A stretch of DNA of 64,000 nucleotides from an uncultured Duncaniella sp. (GCA_910578515.1 CAJTQR010000001.1:620001-684000), one strand, 5' to 3'; shown: positions 26,398 through 35,435, counted from the stretch's first letter. Notes: generated by a model not told the origin, from the sequence alone. Numbers and translations: made by a program.

Positions 26398-27366
26398 TTA
26401 CTTATTCTCAATTATATACTCCACACTATCGGGAGAAAATGAAAGATTATGGTATACATCAGGAATTACCGATAAAGAAACCGGCAATTTCTTGCGCTGA
26501 GGTTTGATGTCATTGTAATCCACGTAAGCCTTCACGGGATAATCATCATTGTAAGCGCTCATAGGCACAAGATAGGATATCTCCACTTTGGAGGGGAAAG
26601 TGATGAGCCCCTTATCCTCAGGGCGGTTCACCACATCAAGTTTGATGGTGCGCTTGCGTGAAATAAGCGGTTCAATCGGGATTGTCACCACAACTTTATC
26701 GGGTACTATGCGCACTCCGGCTATCGGCTTTACCCTCACTTCATACCTCATAGTATCTTTCAGCTCTGACTTGACCACAGGTTCTGTAGAGACAAATTTC
26801 AAAGAATGAGGAAGGTCGGTGGGAGAATATAAGGTCACAGAGTCAACATTTGCCCTAATTGGACCGGAGATAATGTACTGGAGGTTCGGATGTATATCGG
26901 CCTGGACATTGAGCTTCACTTTTGTTCCCGGAAGAGTGGTATATGTCACACTCACTGAGTCCGGACGATAAGACACAATCTGAATACCTGCGCCAAAATA
27001 ATCGCGCAGACGTGCCTCAATTTTAGCATGGGTGAGAAGGAATGTATTGTCAGTGATATTCTCCTCCCATTTAAATTTAACCGGCGACATCTTGCCCCAC
27101 ATGTGACGGAGCAATTGGGAATCCTTACCCTTGACACTCACTCCAAGTTCGGTCGGGACCTGACCAATCACAGTGACACTGTCCGGTACATCCTGAAGTT
27201 CAAATGGAATTTCGAAATCGCGCTGCACTTCAGTATCGAGCGACAGGAACACCCAAAAAACAAAAGCCACCGCCACAAACAGCAGATAGAGCAACACATC
27301 CTTACCGCGGCTCGAATGGAGGGCGGTCTGAACCTTATCATATACACGTTGCGCTTTCTCGTTCAT
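26398..27366 (-). CDS. YbbR-domain protein (CdaR-like)
   Basis: 322 residues. A short cytoplasmic N-terminus, one membrane helix (about 26-42, LYLLFVAVAFVFWVFLSL) and two to three extracytoplasmic YbbR repeats follow, with strands such as FEIPFELQDVPDSVTVIG and VRVKPIAGVRIVPDKVVV. In Firmicutes YbbR/CdaR modulates the diadenylate cyclase CdaA; in Bacteroidetes the role is not established. No cyclase gene is adjacent here. A hairpin at 27406-27435 separates it from yajC and may reduce readthrough. Confidence 0.85.
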   Translation of the reverse strand: MNEKAQRVYDKVQTALHSSRGKDVLLYLLFVAVAFVFWVFLSLDTEVQRDFEIPFELQDVPDSVTVIGQVPTELGVSVKGKDSQLLRHMWGKMSPVKFKWEENITDNTFLLTHAKIEARLRDYFGAGIQIVSYRPDSVSVTYTTLPGTKVKLNVQADIHPNLQYIISGPIRANVDSVTLYSPTDLPHSLKFVSTEPVVKSELKDTMRYEVRVKPIAGVRIVPDKVVVTIPIEPLISRKRTIKLDVVNRPEDKGLITFPSKVEISYLVPMSAYNDDYPVKAYVDYNDIKPQRKKLPVSLSVIPDVYHNLSFSPDSVEYIIENK

Positions 27367-27405
27367 GGGGCGACAGGTCTGTAGTTCGTGAGGGGAATAT
27401 GTAAA

Positions 27406-27435
27406 ATGTTTCCCGCGTCAACGCACGGGAAACAT
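27406..27435 (-). terminator. Hairpin between yajC and ybbR (partial terminator or attenuator)
   Basis: A perfect 10-bp stem ATGTTTCCCG (27406-27415) with CGGGAAACAT (27426-27435), followed on the minus strand by a short T-run. It starts 13 nt after the yajC stop inside an otherwise collinear operon. Confidence 0.6.
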
Positions 27436-27448
27436 CAAAATTATAAAA

Positions 27449-27763
27449 TTATTTCTGAGCAGCGTCCTGAGATGCCTGCACTGCTGAAGGGTAAACAGAC
27501 CCCTTGTCAACTGTGATGCGGACATCCTTTGCAATCTCGATGGTGAAAGTAGTCTCACCTACGGTGCGTACCTTACCATAAATACCACCGGCAGTGACAA
27601 CAGAATCACCTGCAGCAAGACCTTCGCGGAACTTGCGGATTTCTTTCTGACGCTTCTGTTGGGGACGAATCATAAATAGGTAGAAAATACCGATAAGAAG
27701 CACAATCATCAGGATATTGGTCCATGCTGCGCCTTCTGCCTGGAGTAAAACGGAATTTAGCAT
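27449..27763 (-). CDS. yajC: Preprotein translocase accessory subunit YajC
   Basis: 104 residues with one membrane helix (about 16-35, NILMIVLLIGIFYLFMI) followed by the family signature RPQQKRQKEIRKFREGL and a small beta domain with GDSVVTAGGIYGKV. It associates with SecDF in the inner membrane and aids protein export. It lies 77 nt downstream of nusB in the same orientation, a conserved Bacteroidetes arrangement. No perfect promoter box was found directly upstream. Confidence 0.93.
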   Translation of the reverse strand: MLNSVLLQAEGAAWTNILMIVLLIGIFYLFMIRPQQKRQKEIRKFREGLAAGDSVVTAGGIYGKVRTVGETTFTIEIAKDVRITVDKGSVYPSAVQASQDAAQK

Positions 27764-27840
27764 ATTAAAGTATTAAGTTTTAAGTTTGTATTTTTTATTT
27801 CAGATGAATCATCAAACAAAGAGGAACGGTCACACACATA

Positions 27841-29280
27841 TCAGCTCTTAAAAAGAACGCCGTCTGCCTTAAGTTTGTTGATAACAGAATAGAGAATACC
27901 ATTGATAAACGCGCCACTCTTCGGAGTGCTGTAAGCATTCGCGATTTCGATATACTCATTCAGGGTAACTGCGATAGGTATGGCAGGGAATTTGAGCAAC
28001 TCAGTGATAGCTGTCACCATTATCACAGTATCCATGAATGCAAGACGGTCGGCATCCCAACGGTGCTGGTTGACAAAACTGTCAATAAGCTCACGATATT
28101 CATCGTAATTCTTTACCGCTGTCTCAAAGAGAATCGGACCAAACTGACGGTCCTCCTCATCCTTATACTGAGGAAGAAGTGTCACATCCTCGCCATTATT
28201 CTTGCTCTGGCAGTATTTGCGGATAGTCTTTAGAACGAATGTACCCATTACATGCAGGTCATCATTCCAGTATACCGATTTTGATTCAAGTACTTCGGCA
28301 AGGTCATCGCTGGGCAGAATGATGTTTTTGAAAATAACTCTCCACAATTCACTATCAGCCTCAAATGATGGTTCATCAGTTGATTCCATATATGCCTGAT
28401 AAGCCTCACTCTGAAGAATCCGGTCGAGCAACCCACGCACCAGCGCATCATCAGCATCCCATGAGAGCTTCTTTGTATCGACATATTCCACAAACTCCGG
28501 ATTTTCCGACAGAGCCTTCACAAACTTGTTTTCCACAAATCTCATGTTGGGATGAAGGTCCTCATCTGAGGGAAGAAGCTTATGTTTTGCCGCATCAAGA
28601 CGCAAATCCTGCATACGTGTAATTTCAAGGGCAAGATACAACAGACTATAGTAAAGCTCATAAGCCTTATCAAGTGAGTAATCCAACGCATGACGTGCAT
28701 GATTGAATAAAGTCCGGTTATCCTTATAATCGCTCAATGTATAGAGGAGTGAATTTATACCGCGAGTGAATCCTGCCACAGTGAAGTCGGGATTCTTACG
28801 TGCCACGGTCATAAATTCAGGATTCTTTGCCACCAGATTTGTGATGATTGAGCTCCAAAGCTCCACGTCATCCTTCAGCTCCACTTTCTTCAGTCGGATA
28901 TACGACTTGTAAGCCGGAAGCGAAGGTATGGCTTCATAAATGGAGGGGATTATTGAATCAAACTGAGTCACACCGGAGCGGTTTCTCATCACGATGGAAC
29001 GCACCTCATCAATGCTGTTGAGTGACTTCGCTAAAAGATTGTTGTTTATATGCTTGTTGAGCGCAATCCCGCGTAAGGGAGATGCATGTCTGCCGCCAGT
29101 CACGTCATAACCCGACATCTCAAGCACCATCATGAGCAAATCCTCATATAAGTCATGACCATACTTTTTATCGCGTGAAGGGTTCTCGATGGGCGGCTCA
29201 ATTTTGAATTCACACTGAGTGAGCAGATACGAGTAGAGCAACTGTACGACCTTGATTCTTATCAAAACTCGATTAATCAT
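27841..29280 (-). CDS. nusB: NusB-domain transcription antitermination factor, extended form
   Basis: 479 residues, over three times the length of E. coli NusB. The N-terminal 300 residues are helical and begin RVLIRIKVVQLLYSYL, a NusB-like first helix. The C-terminal part (about 385-475) has the NusB helices, including DTVIMVTAITELLKFPAIP and a FINGILYSVINKL end. Bacteroidetes NusB proteins are generally longer than those of enterics, but this one is at the long end. It should bind boxA RNA with NusE in rRNA antitermination. It has its own promoter at 29326-29333 and heads the yajC-ybbR-coaE string. Confidence 0.88.
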   Translation of the reverse strand: MINRVLIRIKVVQLLYSYLLTQCEFKIEPPIENPSRDKKYGHDLYEDLLMMVLEMSGYDVTGGRHASPLRGIALNKHINNNLLAKSLNSIDEVRSIVMRNRSGVTQFDSIIPSIYEAIPSLPAYKSYIRLKKVELKDDVELWSSIITNLVAKNPEFMTVARKNPDFTVAGFTRGINSLLYTLSDYKDNRTLFNHARHALDYSLDKAYELYYSLLYLALEITRMQDLRLDAAKHKLLPSDEDLHPNMRFVENKFVKALSENPEFVEYVDTKKLSWDADDALVRGLLDRILQSEAYQAYMESTDEPSFEADSELWRVIFKNIILPSDDLAEVLESKSVYWNDDLHVMGTFVLKTIRKYCQSKNNGEDVTLLPQYKDEEDRQFGPILFETAVKNYDEYRELIDSFVNQHRWDADRLAFMDTVIMVTAITELLKFPAIPIAVTLNEYIEIANAYSTPKSGAFINGILYSVINKLKADGVLFKS

Positions 29281-29325
29281 GACTATAAAGAGCTATTTTT
29301 ATTCTTACAAATAATTTTTACGATG

Positions 29326-29333
29326 CAAATTTA
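29326..29333 (-). promoter_or_regulatory. -7 box of the nusB operon
   Basis: TAAATTTG on the minus strand, 45 nt before ATG 29280. No TTG is at the ideal -33 distance. Confidence 0.55.
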
Positions 29334-29484
29334 GGCATTTTTCCTCAATTATCTATCATCCGTGCCGAATAAAGCGCAAACAAACTTGGAAACATCTGTC
29401 AAAATAGCATACATATCATCTAATAAATCTGTATGTGACAATAATTCACGATAGAAGTACCAGAAAACTTTTATAGAGAAAAAC

Positions 29485-29515
29485 TTGTTATTTAATAAAA
29501 TTGATTGTAACTTTG
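29485..29515 (+). promoter_or_regulatory. Promoter of rho
   Basis: TTG at 29485-29487, exactly 20 nt, then TAACTTTG at 29508-29515: a full match to the Bacteroidetes consensus. It lies 385 nt before the rho ATG. Confidence 0.7.
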
Positions 29516-29518
29516 CAT

Positions 29519-29900
29519 CGCTTTCAAAGCCATACGCCCCGTGTAGTTTGATTATAATTATCGGTTTTTAAATATATGGCGTAGCTACAAAGCGATATTT
29601 CCAACAATCATTTTTTTATTATCAGTACCCTTTGCAGGTCTGAGAATTGTGCGCGGTTCCGCACGTCAATACCCCCTACATTTACACGTTCAGCAATATT
29701 CATCAAGGGATTGACATAAGAACCATATCCTTGACATTATCCCACACGAATCTCACTTCCATTTTAATGAATAAGTTCAGAAAGTGATGTTCATACAGAT
29801 GATAAAGAATTATCATCAAGGGTATTTTCAAGCCACAGCGAATTAAATCTGTAAAAAAGAAAAAACAACTCTCAATATTTTAAGTCCCCTACATTATTAT
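29519..29900 (+). promoter_or_regulatory. Long structured 5' leader of rho
   Basis: About 380 nt without a substantial ORF. It begins with a long hairpin: CGCTTT/AAAGCG (29519-29524 with 29589-29594), AGC/GCT (29528-29530 with 29584-29586) and TACGCC/GGCGTA (29533-29538 with 29578-29583), giving 15 pairs around a 39-nt AT-rich loop. A second perfect hairpin is GATGATAA-AGAA-TTATCATC at 29798-29817. Two tiny ORFs overlap as TGATG: 29767-29787 (6 codons) and 29787-29846 (19 codons). Autoregulation of rho through its leader is known in E. coli; an analogous control here is inference. Confidence 0.5.
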
Positions 29901-32150
29901 ATGTACAATCTATCGGAATTATACGAAATGGATGATTCAAGGCTTCGTGAAGTCGCAGAATCCATCGGTATAAAGAAAATCAACACTGACGATAAAGAGA
30001 CCTTGGTTTACCAGATTCTCGACAAGCAGGCAGTTGACGTGGCATCAGCTTCAGCCTCAACTGCTACAAACGGTAAGAATCGCCGGAACAAAAAGGACGG
30101 CAAGGAGAACGGTAACGGAAAGGATAAGAAACCCGCTCGTCAGGCACAGAATAAAAACACAGAAACACCCGAGGAAGCCACACAAACCGCTTCCGATGAA
30201 AATTCACAACCGAAACGTCGCGGCAGAAAGCCTAAGACTGCCGACAACAATACAACAGACGAACAGACTCAGGACGCAAGCGACACAACAACTGAAACAC
30301 CTGCCGAATCTCAGGAGCCGGTAAATCAGGAAAGCAACACCCCTGATGCACAGACTGAGGAAATGAAATCGCAGGATGCCGAGTTGCAGCCAAAGCGCAA
30401 GCGCGGTCGTCCCGCCCGTCAGCCTCAGGCAAAAGAGGAGCAACCCACCAATCAGGAAAATGCTCCTGTCATGGAGCAGGATATGCCTGATACAGGAAAT
30501 GCCCCGCTATTCCTCCCCGCTGCTGAACAGCCTATGCAAAATGACATCAATGACGCTGCATCTTCCGGGCAGGATAACAATGAACGCAATAATTACGTAA
30601 AACCGGAGAACGGTTCCAATCCTGCCGAAGCTCCTAAAGCTGAAGAAAATCAGGCGCCACGTCAGCACGGAGTATTCATCCGTCCTAAATCACGCATGGA
30701 GCCTCAGGAAAATGAAGGAAATGAGACCGAGGGCAATAATGCAAACAATGGTCCTCGCCATGATTTCCGCCCCAAAGATTCGTCGTTCGGCTCATTTTTC
30801 CCACGCGCCGGAGGCAGAACATTCGCCCCGAGAAGCCAACAGGAAAAGGAACAGGCAGCCCACGCCGCACAAGCAGCAGCCACTGCAGCTCCAATCGTAC
30901 TTGGCGAACCGGGAATGGAGAAGCAGCCGCAAAACAACAATAACAACAAGAAGAACAAGAAGAACCGCAATAAGAATCAGCAGCAGGAACAGGATAACCG
31001 TCAGAAGTTCCAGCAACCTGCAGCTTACAACTTCGACGGACTTATCGAAGCTTCCGGTGTGCTCGAAGTAGTGCCCGAAGGACATGGATTCCTCCGTTCA
31101 AGCGATTACAACTATTTGACATCGCCCGATGATGTGCTCGTGTCACAGCAACAAATCAAGCAATACGGACTCAAAACCGGCGATGTTGTAGACGCAGCCA
31201 TACGTCCACCTCGTGAAGGTGAGAAGTATTTCCCACTTACCGCAGTGAAGAGTGTCAACGGACGTTCACCGGAATATATTCGCGACCGCGTAGCCTTCGA
31301 ACATCTCACACCTCTATTCCCTGACGAAAAATTTGACCTTACATCAGGTCGCAGCAGCAATATATCAACCCGTGTTGTGGATATGTTCTCACCCATTGGC
31401 AAGGGTCAGCGCGGACTTATCGTAGCTCCCCCAAAGACCGGTAAGACCATACTTCTGAAAGATATTGCCAACGCTATCGCCGAGAATCACCCCGAGACTT
31501 ACATCATGATTCTTCTCATCGACGAACGCCCCGAAGAGGTGACCGACATGAGTCGTAGTGTAAACGCCGAAGTGATTGCCTCGACATTCGACGAGCCGGC
31601 TGAACGCCATGTGAAGATTGCGTCAATCGTACTCGAGAAAGCGAAACGAATGGTGGAATGCGGACACGATGTGGTGATTCTTCTTGACTCAATCACCCGT
31701 CTCGCACGTGCCTACAACACATGCGCGCCGGCATCCGGTAAAATCCTCTCGGGTGGTGTGGACGCCAATGCACTTCAAAAGCCAAAACGTTTCTTTGGAG
31801 CTGCCCGCAATATAGAAAACGGAGGCTCTCTCACCATCATCGCCACTGCCCTCACAGAGACAAGCTCGAAGATGGATGAAGTTATCTTTGAAGAATTCAA
31901 GGGTACCGGCAATATGGAGCTGCAACTTGACCGCAAACTATCGAACAAGCGTATATTCCCCGCAGTAGATATCATGGCATCAAGCACACGCCGCGACGAC
32001 CTTCTGCTCCGCAACGAGACACTCAACCGCATGTGGATTCTACGCCGATTCCTCAGCGACCGCAACTCTATCGAAGCAATGGAATTTATCAAGGACCGTA
32101 TGGAACGTACTTCGGATAATGATGAACTGCTCCGCACTATGGGTGACTGA
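29901..32150 (+). CDS. rho: Transcription termination factor Rho with a long disordered insertion
   Basis: 749 residues against about 420 in E. coli. An N-terminal Rho-N helix-extended-loop-helix (about 1-45) is followed by about 320 residues of low-complexity sequence rich in Asn, Gln, Glu, Lys and Pro, with several RGRKPK- and KRGRPARQ-type basic motifs. Then come the cold-shock-like RNA-binding domain (about 375-450) and the RecA-type ATPase: Walker A APPKTGKT at 509-516, Walker B VVILLDSITR, Q-loop and R-loop (LSGGVDANAL). It is a hexameric RNA helicase that ends transcription. The long linker is characteristic of Bacteroidetes Rho and has been reported to drive phase separation in Bacteroides thetaiotaomicron. 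Confidence 0.95.
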   Translation: MYNLSELYEMDDSRLREVAESIGIKKINTDDKETLVYQILDKQAVDVASASASTATNGKNRRNKKDGKENGNGKDKKPARQAQNKNTETPEEATQTASDENSQPKRRGRKPKTADNNTTDEQTQDASDTTTETPAESQEPVNQESNTPDAQTEEMKSQDAELQPKRKRGRPARQPQAKEEQPTNQENAPVMEQDMPDTGNAPLFLPAAEQPMQNDINDAASSGQDNNERNNYVKPENGSNPAEAPKAEENQAPRQHGVFIRPKSRMEPQENEGNETEGNNANNGPRHDFRPKDSSFGSFFPRAGGRTFAPRSQQEKEQAAHAAQAAATAAPIVLGEPGMEKQPQNNNNNKKNKKNRNKNQQQEQDNRQKFQQPAAYNFDGLIEASGVLEVVPEGHGFLRSSDYNYLTSPDDVLVSQQQIKQYGLKTGDVVDAAIRPPREGEKYFPLTAVKSVNGRSPEYIRDRVAFEHLTPLFPDEKFDLTSGRSSNISTRVVDMFSPIGKGQRGLIVAPPKTGKTILLKDIANAIAENHPETYIMILLIDERPEEVTDMSRSVNAEVIASTFDEPAERHVKIASIVLEKAKRMVECGHDVVILLDSITRLARAYNTCAPASGKILSGGVDANALQKPKRFFGAARNIENGGSLTIIATALTETSSKMDEVIFEEFKGTGNMELQLDRKLSNKRIFPAVDIMASSTRRDDLLLRNETLNRMWILRRFLSDRNSIEAMEFIKDRMERTSDNDELLRTMGD

Positions 32151-32180
32151 TAAATCGTTAAGACAAATATAACACAATAC

Positions 32181-32220
32181 AAAAACCGGGATGCCACAAA
32201 TCAGTGACATCCCGGTTTTT
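32181..32220 (+). terminator. Terminator of rho (probably bidirectional)
   Basis: AAAACCGGGATG and its complement CATCCCGGTTTT form a long stem ending in a T-run. It lies between the convergent rho and rpiB genes. Confidence 0.75.
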
Positions 32221-32254
32221 TAATAAATACTTATATCTATTGATTAATCATCAA

Positions 32255-32719
32255 TCAATCACACTTCCCGCATGTGGGAATTTTGGCAATACGATTAGCA
32301 TGGCGACCACCATCAAAGGGAGTGTCAAGGAATTTCTCCACAATATTTATCGCCATCACGTTGTCGATGAAACGCGCCGGAAGCACCACCACATTCGCAT
32401 CATTATGACGACGAGCCAATTCAGCCAACTCAACATTCCAACACAAAGCAGCACGTATGCCCTGATGCTTGTTAAGGGTCATTCCTATACCATTGCCAGA
32501 ACCGCAAAGGGCTATGCCCGGATAGCACTCGCCATTTTCCACAGCTTCCGCACATGGATGAGCGAAATCGGCATAATCACAGCTATCAGCCGAGAAGGTA
32601 CCAAAATCCTTATACTTGATGCCCATAGAGTCAAAATACCCTTCCAACATCATTTTCATTTCATATCCGGCATGATCGCTGCAAAAAGCCACCGGCAAGT
32701 TCTCCTTTAAGATTGACAT
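32255..32719 (-). CDS. rpiB: Ribose-5-phosphate isomerase B
   Basis: 154 residues from ATG 32719 (MSILKENLPVAFCSDHAG). An in-frame ATG at 32755 would add 12 residues and overlap the DUF5063 stop as TGATG; homologous proteins begin close to the preferred start. RpiB signatures are SDHAGYEMK, the catalytic-Cys motif GIALCGSGNGIGM and NVVVLPARF. It interconverts ribose-5-phosphate and ribulose-5-phosphate in the pentose phosphate pathway. It is the last gene of the yicC-gmk-nadD-DUF5063 string, converging on rho. Confidence 0.9.
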   Translation of the reverse strand: MSILKENLPVAFCSDHAGYEMKMMLEGYFDSMGIKYKDFGTFSADSCDYADFAHPCAEAVENGECYPGIALCGSGNGIGMTLNKHQGIRAALCWNVELAELARRHNDANVVVLPARFIDNVMAINIVEKFLDTPFDGGRHANRIAKIPTCGKCD

Positions 32720-32754
32720 AATTATACTAAGTTGAGATTGTTTCTTTCCATACA

Positions 32755-33285
32755 TCAATAATCATCCTCGTCATCGTCAACGGCATTATGACAGATGTGA
32801 TTGAGCGGACGCAGAAGGTTGCATAGTTTTTGACTCCAGTAACTGTCAAACTCATCCTTAACAGCCACGAGAGCCATGTCGATAGTTTCAGCAGGAGCAT
32901 CGCGCACCATTGTGATAAAATTGTAGAGCACCTGGAATATGTCACACACGCCCTCTGAAATGCTTGCACCTATAGGTGTGTCGGAGTATTTCATATCCTC
33001 CTCAAACACTTCAAGATACACATCGTCAGCACCCATTACGGTTTCTATCTCACGACGCACCGACTCATAATAATCCTCGTCGAGATAACTGTCAAGATAA
33101 GGTTCGTCATCCTCATCTATCGGACGTACAACATTTAAATCAGAAGCTGCAATGTATAATCGCGGCAACAATTTCAACATCGACGCGACAAATTCACGCA
33201 AAGTGGTTTCGCGAGCATTCTCTACCGCAAGGCAGTATTCATTGCACAGACCTATAAATGCTATTGAATTAGTGTTTAGTTCCAT
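32755..33285 (-). CDS. DUF5063-family protein
   Basis: 176 residues, strongly acidic, mostly helical, ending in an Asp/Glu tail (VDDDEDDY). No signal peptide or membrane segment. The family is known from Bacteroidales as an uncharacterised cytoplasmic protein usually next to nadD. It overlaps nadD by 17 bp at its start, which argues for cotranslation. Function unknown. Confidence 0.82.
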   Translation of the reverse strand: MELNTNSIAFIGLCNEYCLAVENARETTLREFVASMLKLLPRLYIAASDLNVVRPIDEDDEPYLDSYLDEDYYESVRREIETVMGADDVYLEVFEEDMKYSDTPIGASISEGVCDIFQVLYNFITMVRDAPAETIDMALVAVKDEFDSYWSQKLCNLLRPLNHICHNAVDDDEDDY

Positions 33286-33850
33286 ATAATTGGTTTTTCT
33301 TTATATAGTCAAAGACACCTGCCGGAAGAAAATAGTTCATATCCTTCCCTCTGGCAAGAGCCTTGCGGATAAACGTACTTGAAATATCAGCAGTAGGAGC
33401 AGTGACCACATCCACACCATCTTCATAAATGGTTCCGACAGGATAACCGGGACGAGGATAAATTACCACACCAAAATCCGAAAGAATCTCCTCCGAATCC
33501 TTCCATTGGTCAAATATCTTCCAGTTATCGCTTCCGATTATCAGTTTGAACTGATGGCGCGGATAACGCTTGGCGAGATATCTCAATGTATTTATAGTGT
33601 AAGACGGTCGGGGCATCGACAGCTCGATATCACACACCTTAAGCCCCTTGGTGGTGCCTATAGCCAGGTCAAGCATGGCAAGACGCTGCACGTCGGGTAT
33701 CAGCTCCTCAGGATTTGACTTCAGCGGATTCAAGGGGGACAGGTTAAGCCATACCTCGTCAAAACCGCCAAACTGCTGGAGATAACTGGACAGCATGAGG
33801 TGTCCGATATGAACCGGGTTGAAAGACCCGCCGAGAATCCCTATAGTCAT
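33269..33850 (-). CDS. nadD: Nicotinate-nucleotide adenylyltransferase
   Basis: 193 residues. Nucleotidyltransferase motifs: GILGGSFNPVHIGHLML at residues 4-20 (GxFxPxHxGH) and the C-terminal ISSTFIRKALA (ISSTxxR). It adenylates nicotinate mononucleotide to deamido-NAD in NAD synthesis. It begins 48 nt after gmk and overlaps the DUF5063 gene by 17 bp. Confidence 0.93.
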   Translation of the reverse strand: MTIGILGGSFNPVHIGHLMLSSYLQQFGGFDEVWLNLSPLNPLKSNPEELIPDVQRLAMLDLAIGTTKGLKVCDIELSMPRPSYTINTLRYLAKRYPRHQFKLIIGSDNWKIFDQWKDSEEILSDFGVVIYPRPGYPVGTIYEDGVDVVTAPTADISSTFIRKALARGKDMNYFLPAGVFDYIKKNQLYGTKH

Positions 33851-33898
33851 TTATAATTTCACAATAATGTTATACTTAAATTTATTAACAACCCTACG

Positions 33899-34468
33899 TT
33901 ATCCGGCGATGAAATTCTTTATCACCGAGTCAACATCAGCTATGGCTTTTGACAGGTCATCGTTAATCACCGTCACATCAAATTCAGGTGCGAATGATAT
34001 TTCATATTCCGCCTTAGCCACGCGCTGGTTTATAGCCTCCTCAGGGTCGGTGGCACGATTTATCAGACGTTGACGGAGTGTCGCTACACTCGGCGGCTTG
34101 ATAAAAATACTCACAGCCTTTTCACCAAACATTCTCTTGACGTTGACACCACCCTTGACATCTATATCAAGGATTACATTGTGACCTTCACTTGTGATAC
34201 GAGAAATCTCACTCTTAAGAGTACCGTAGAACCTACCCGGATATACTTCCTCATATTCCACGAAAGCATCCTCCGCGATGAAGCTCTTAAACTCGTCATC
34301 AGTAAGGAAGTAATAGTTCACACCATGCTGCTCACCCTCACGCGGAGAACGGTTGGTGGCGGAAATGGAGAACTGCATATCTATCTCGCCACGTTGGAGA
34401 AGAGCGTTGATTATAGTTGATTTACCACAGCCCGATGGGGCAGAAATTATTATTATCTTACCTTCCAT
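33899..34468 (-). CDS. gmk: Guanylate kinase
   Basis: 189 residues. P-loop IISAPSGCGKSTI at about 6-18, GMP-binding SATNRSPREGEQHGVNYYF, and Walker B NVILDIDVKGG. It phosphorylates GMP to GDP and so links to guaB, elsewhere in the window, in guanine nucleotide synthesis. It starts 9 nt after the yicC-like gene in the same operon. Confidence 0.95.
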   Translation of the reverse strand: MEGKIIIISAPSGCGKSTIINALLQRGEIDMQFSISATNRSPREGEQHGVNYYFLTDDEFKSFIAEDAFVEYEEVYPGRFYGTLKSEISRITSEGHNVILDIDVKGGVNVKRMFGEKAVSIFIKPPSVATLRQRLINRATDPEEAINQRVAKAEYEISFAPEFDVTVINDDLSKAIADVDSVIKNFIAG

Positions 34469-34477
34469 CTGCTACGA

Positions 34478-35353
34478 TTACATCACGTTAAGAACCTGTT
34501 CCTTTATCTGCTCAAGCTCATCCTTCATCTGGACCACAAGTTTCTGCATCTCGGCATGATTGCTCTTGGAGCCGAGAGTGTTGATTTCACGTCCAATTTC
34601 CTGAGTGATGAATCCGAGTTTTTTACCCTGACCTTTTGGTCCATTCATAGTCTCCATGAAGTAATTGAGATGCTGACCAAGACGCTGTTTCTCTTCGTTC
34701 ACATCAAGCTTTTCAATGTAGAAAAAGAGTTCCTGCTCAAGACGTGACTTATCATAATCCACGGAATGAATCTTTGCCAATCCTTCCTCCATACGAGTGC
34801 GAATTTTCACTACTCGTTCAGCTTCATATTGTGGAACCTGAGCGAGCAATTCACGTATTTTCTCAATACGTACAGTGAAGAAAGCCTCCAGCTTCTCACC
34901 TTCCACACGTCGGAAATTCATCAGAGCCTGCGCGGCATCATCGAGAGTCTTCATTACCGACTCCACTTCAGATGCATCAGCCTCACCGACCACATCCGAG
35001 CGCATCACATCGGGAAAACGGAGCAACACACTGTACCAGTCAGCAGGTTCAGGAATATCGAGTGCCTTTGCCATAGCTTTCACCTCACTCTTGTAGGTTT
35101 CAAGCACCGGGAGATTGAAACGCATGGCGGCATCAGCAGTCACTGACTCAACATAAACAGTGAGGTCTACTTTTCCACGTTCGAGAATACGAACCAGATT
35201 GTTGCGCATCTGCAATTCATATTCGCGCAATGAAGACGGCACCCTTGCCGCTATGTCAATCTGCTTACTGTTAAGAGATTTTACTTCTACTGTGATTTTC
35301 TTTCCGGGAATATCTGTTACCGATTTCCCGAATCCGGTCATTGAGTACAACAT
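34478..35353 (-). CDS. YicC-family endoribonuclease-like protein
   Basis: 291 residues from ATG 35353. Family signature SMTGFGKS lies at the N-terminus, and the conserved C-terminal DUF1732 end includes GKKLGFITQEIGREINTLGSK. YicC of E. coli has been reported as an endoribonuclease; activity here is inferred. The gene heads the operon with gmk and nadD. Its promoter is 35406-35413, so the longer frame to 35389 would still be downstream of the promoter, but the SMTGFGKS position strongly favours 35353. Confidence 0.9.
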   Translation of the reverse strand: MLYSMTGFGKSVTDIPGKKITVEVKSLNSKQIDIAARVPSSLREYELQMRNNLVRILERGKVDLTVYVESVTADAAMRFNLPVLETYKSEVKAMAKALDIPEPADWYSVLLRFPDVMRSDVVGEADASEVESVMKTLDDAAQALMNFRRVEGEKLEAFFTVRIEKIRELLAQVPQYEAERVVKIRTRMEEGLAKIHSVDYDKSRLEQELFFYIEKLDVNEEKQRLGQHLNYFMETMNGPKGQGKKLGFITQEIGREINTLGSKSNHAEMQKLVVQMKDELEQIKEQVLNVM

Positions 35354-35405
35354 ACTGACTGATTTTAATTCGTGTCGCAAAGGCAGCACGGTATAATTTT
35401 TCCCA

Positions 35406-35413
35406 CAAAATTA
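35406..35413 (-). promoter_or_regulatory. -7 box of the yicC-gmk-nadD operon
   Basis: TAATTTTG on the minus strand, 52 nt before ATG 35353. It lies 23 bp from the divergent tsaB box, so the two promoters overlap. Confidence 0.55.
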
Positions 35414-35435
35414 CAATTTTCTCGTGATAAACGAG

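Noticed and set aside
29519..29594. Possible tRNA in the rho leader, because the stem-closed element is 76 nt long
   Set aside because: There is no T-loop sequence, no D-arm or anticodon arm, and the pairing is one continuous hairpin.
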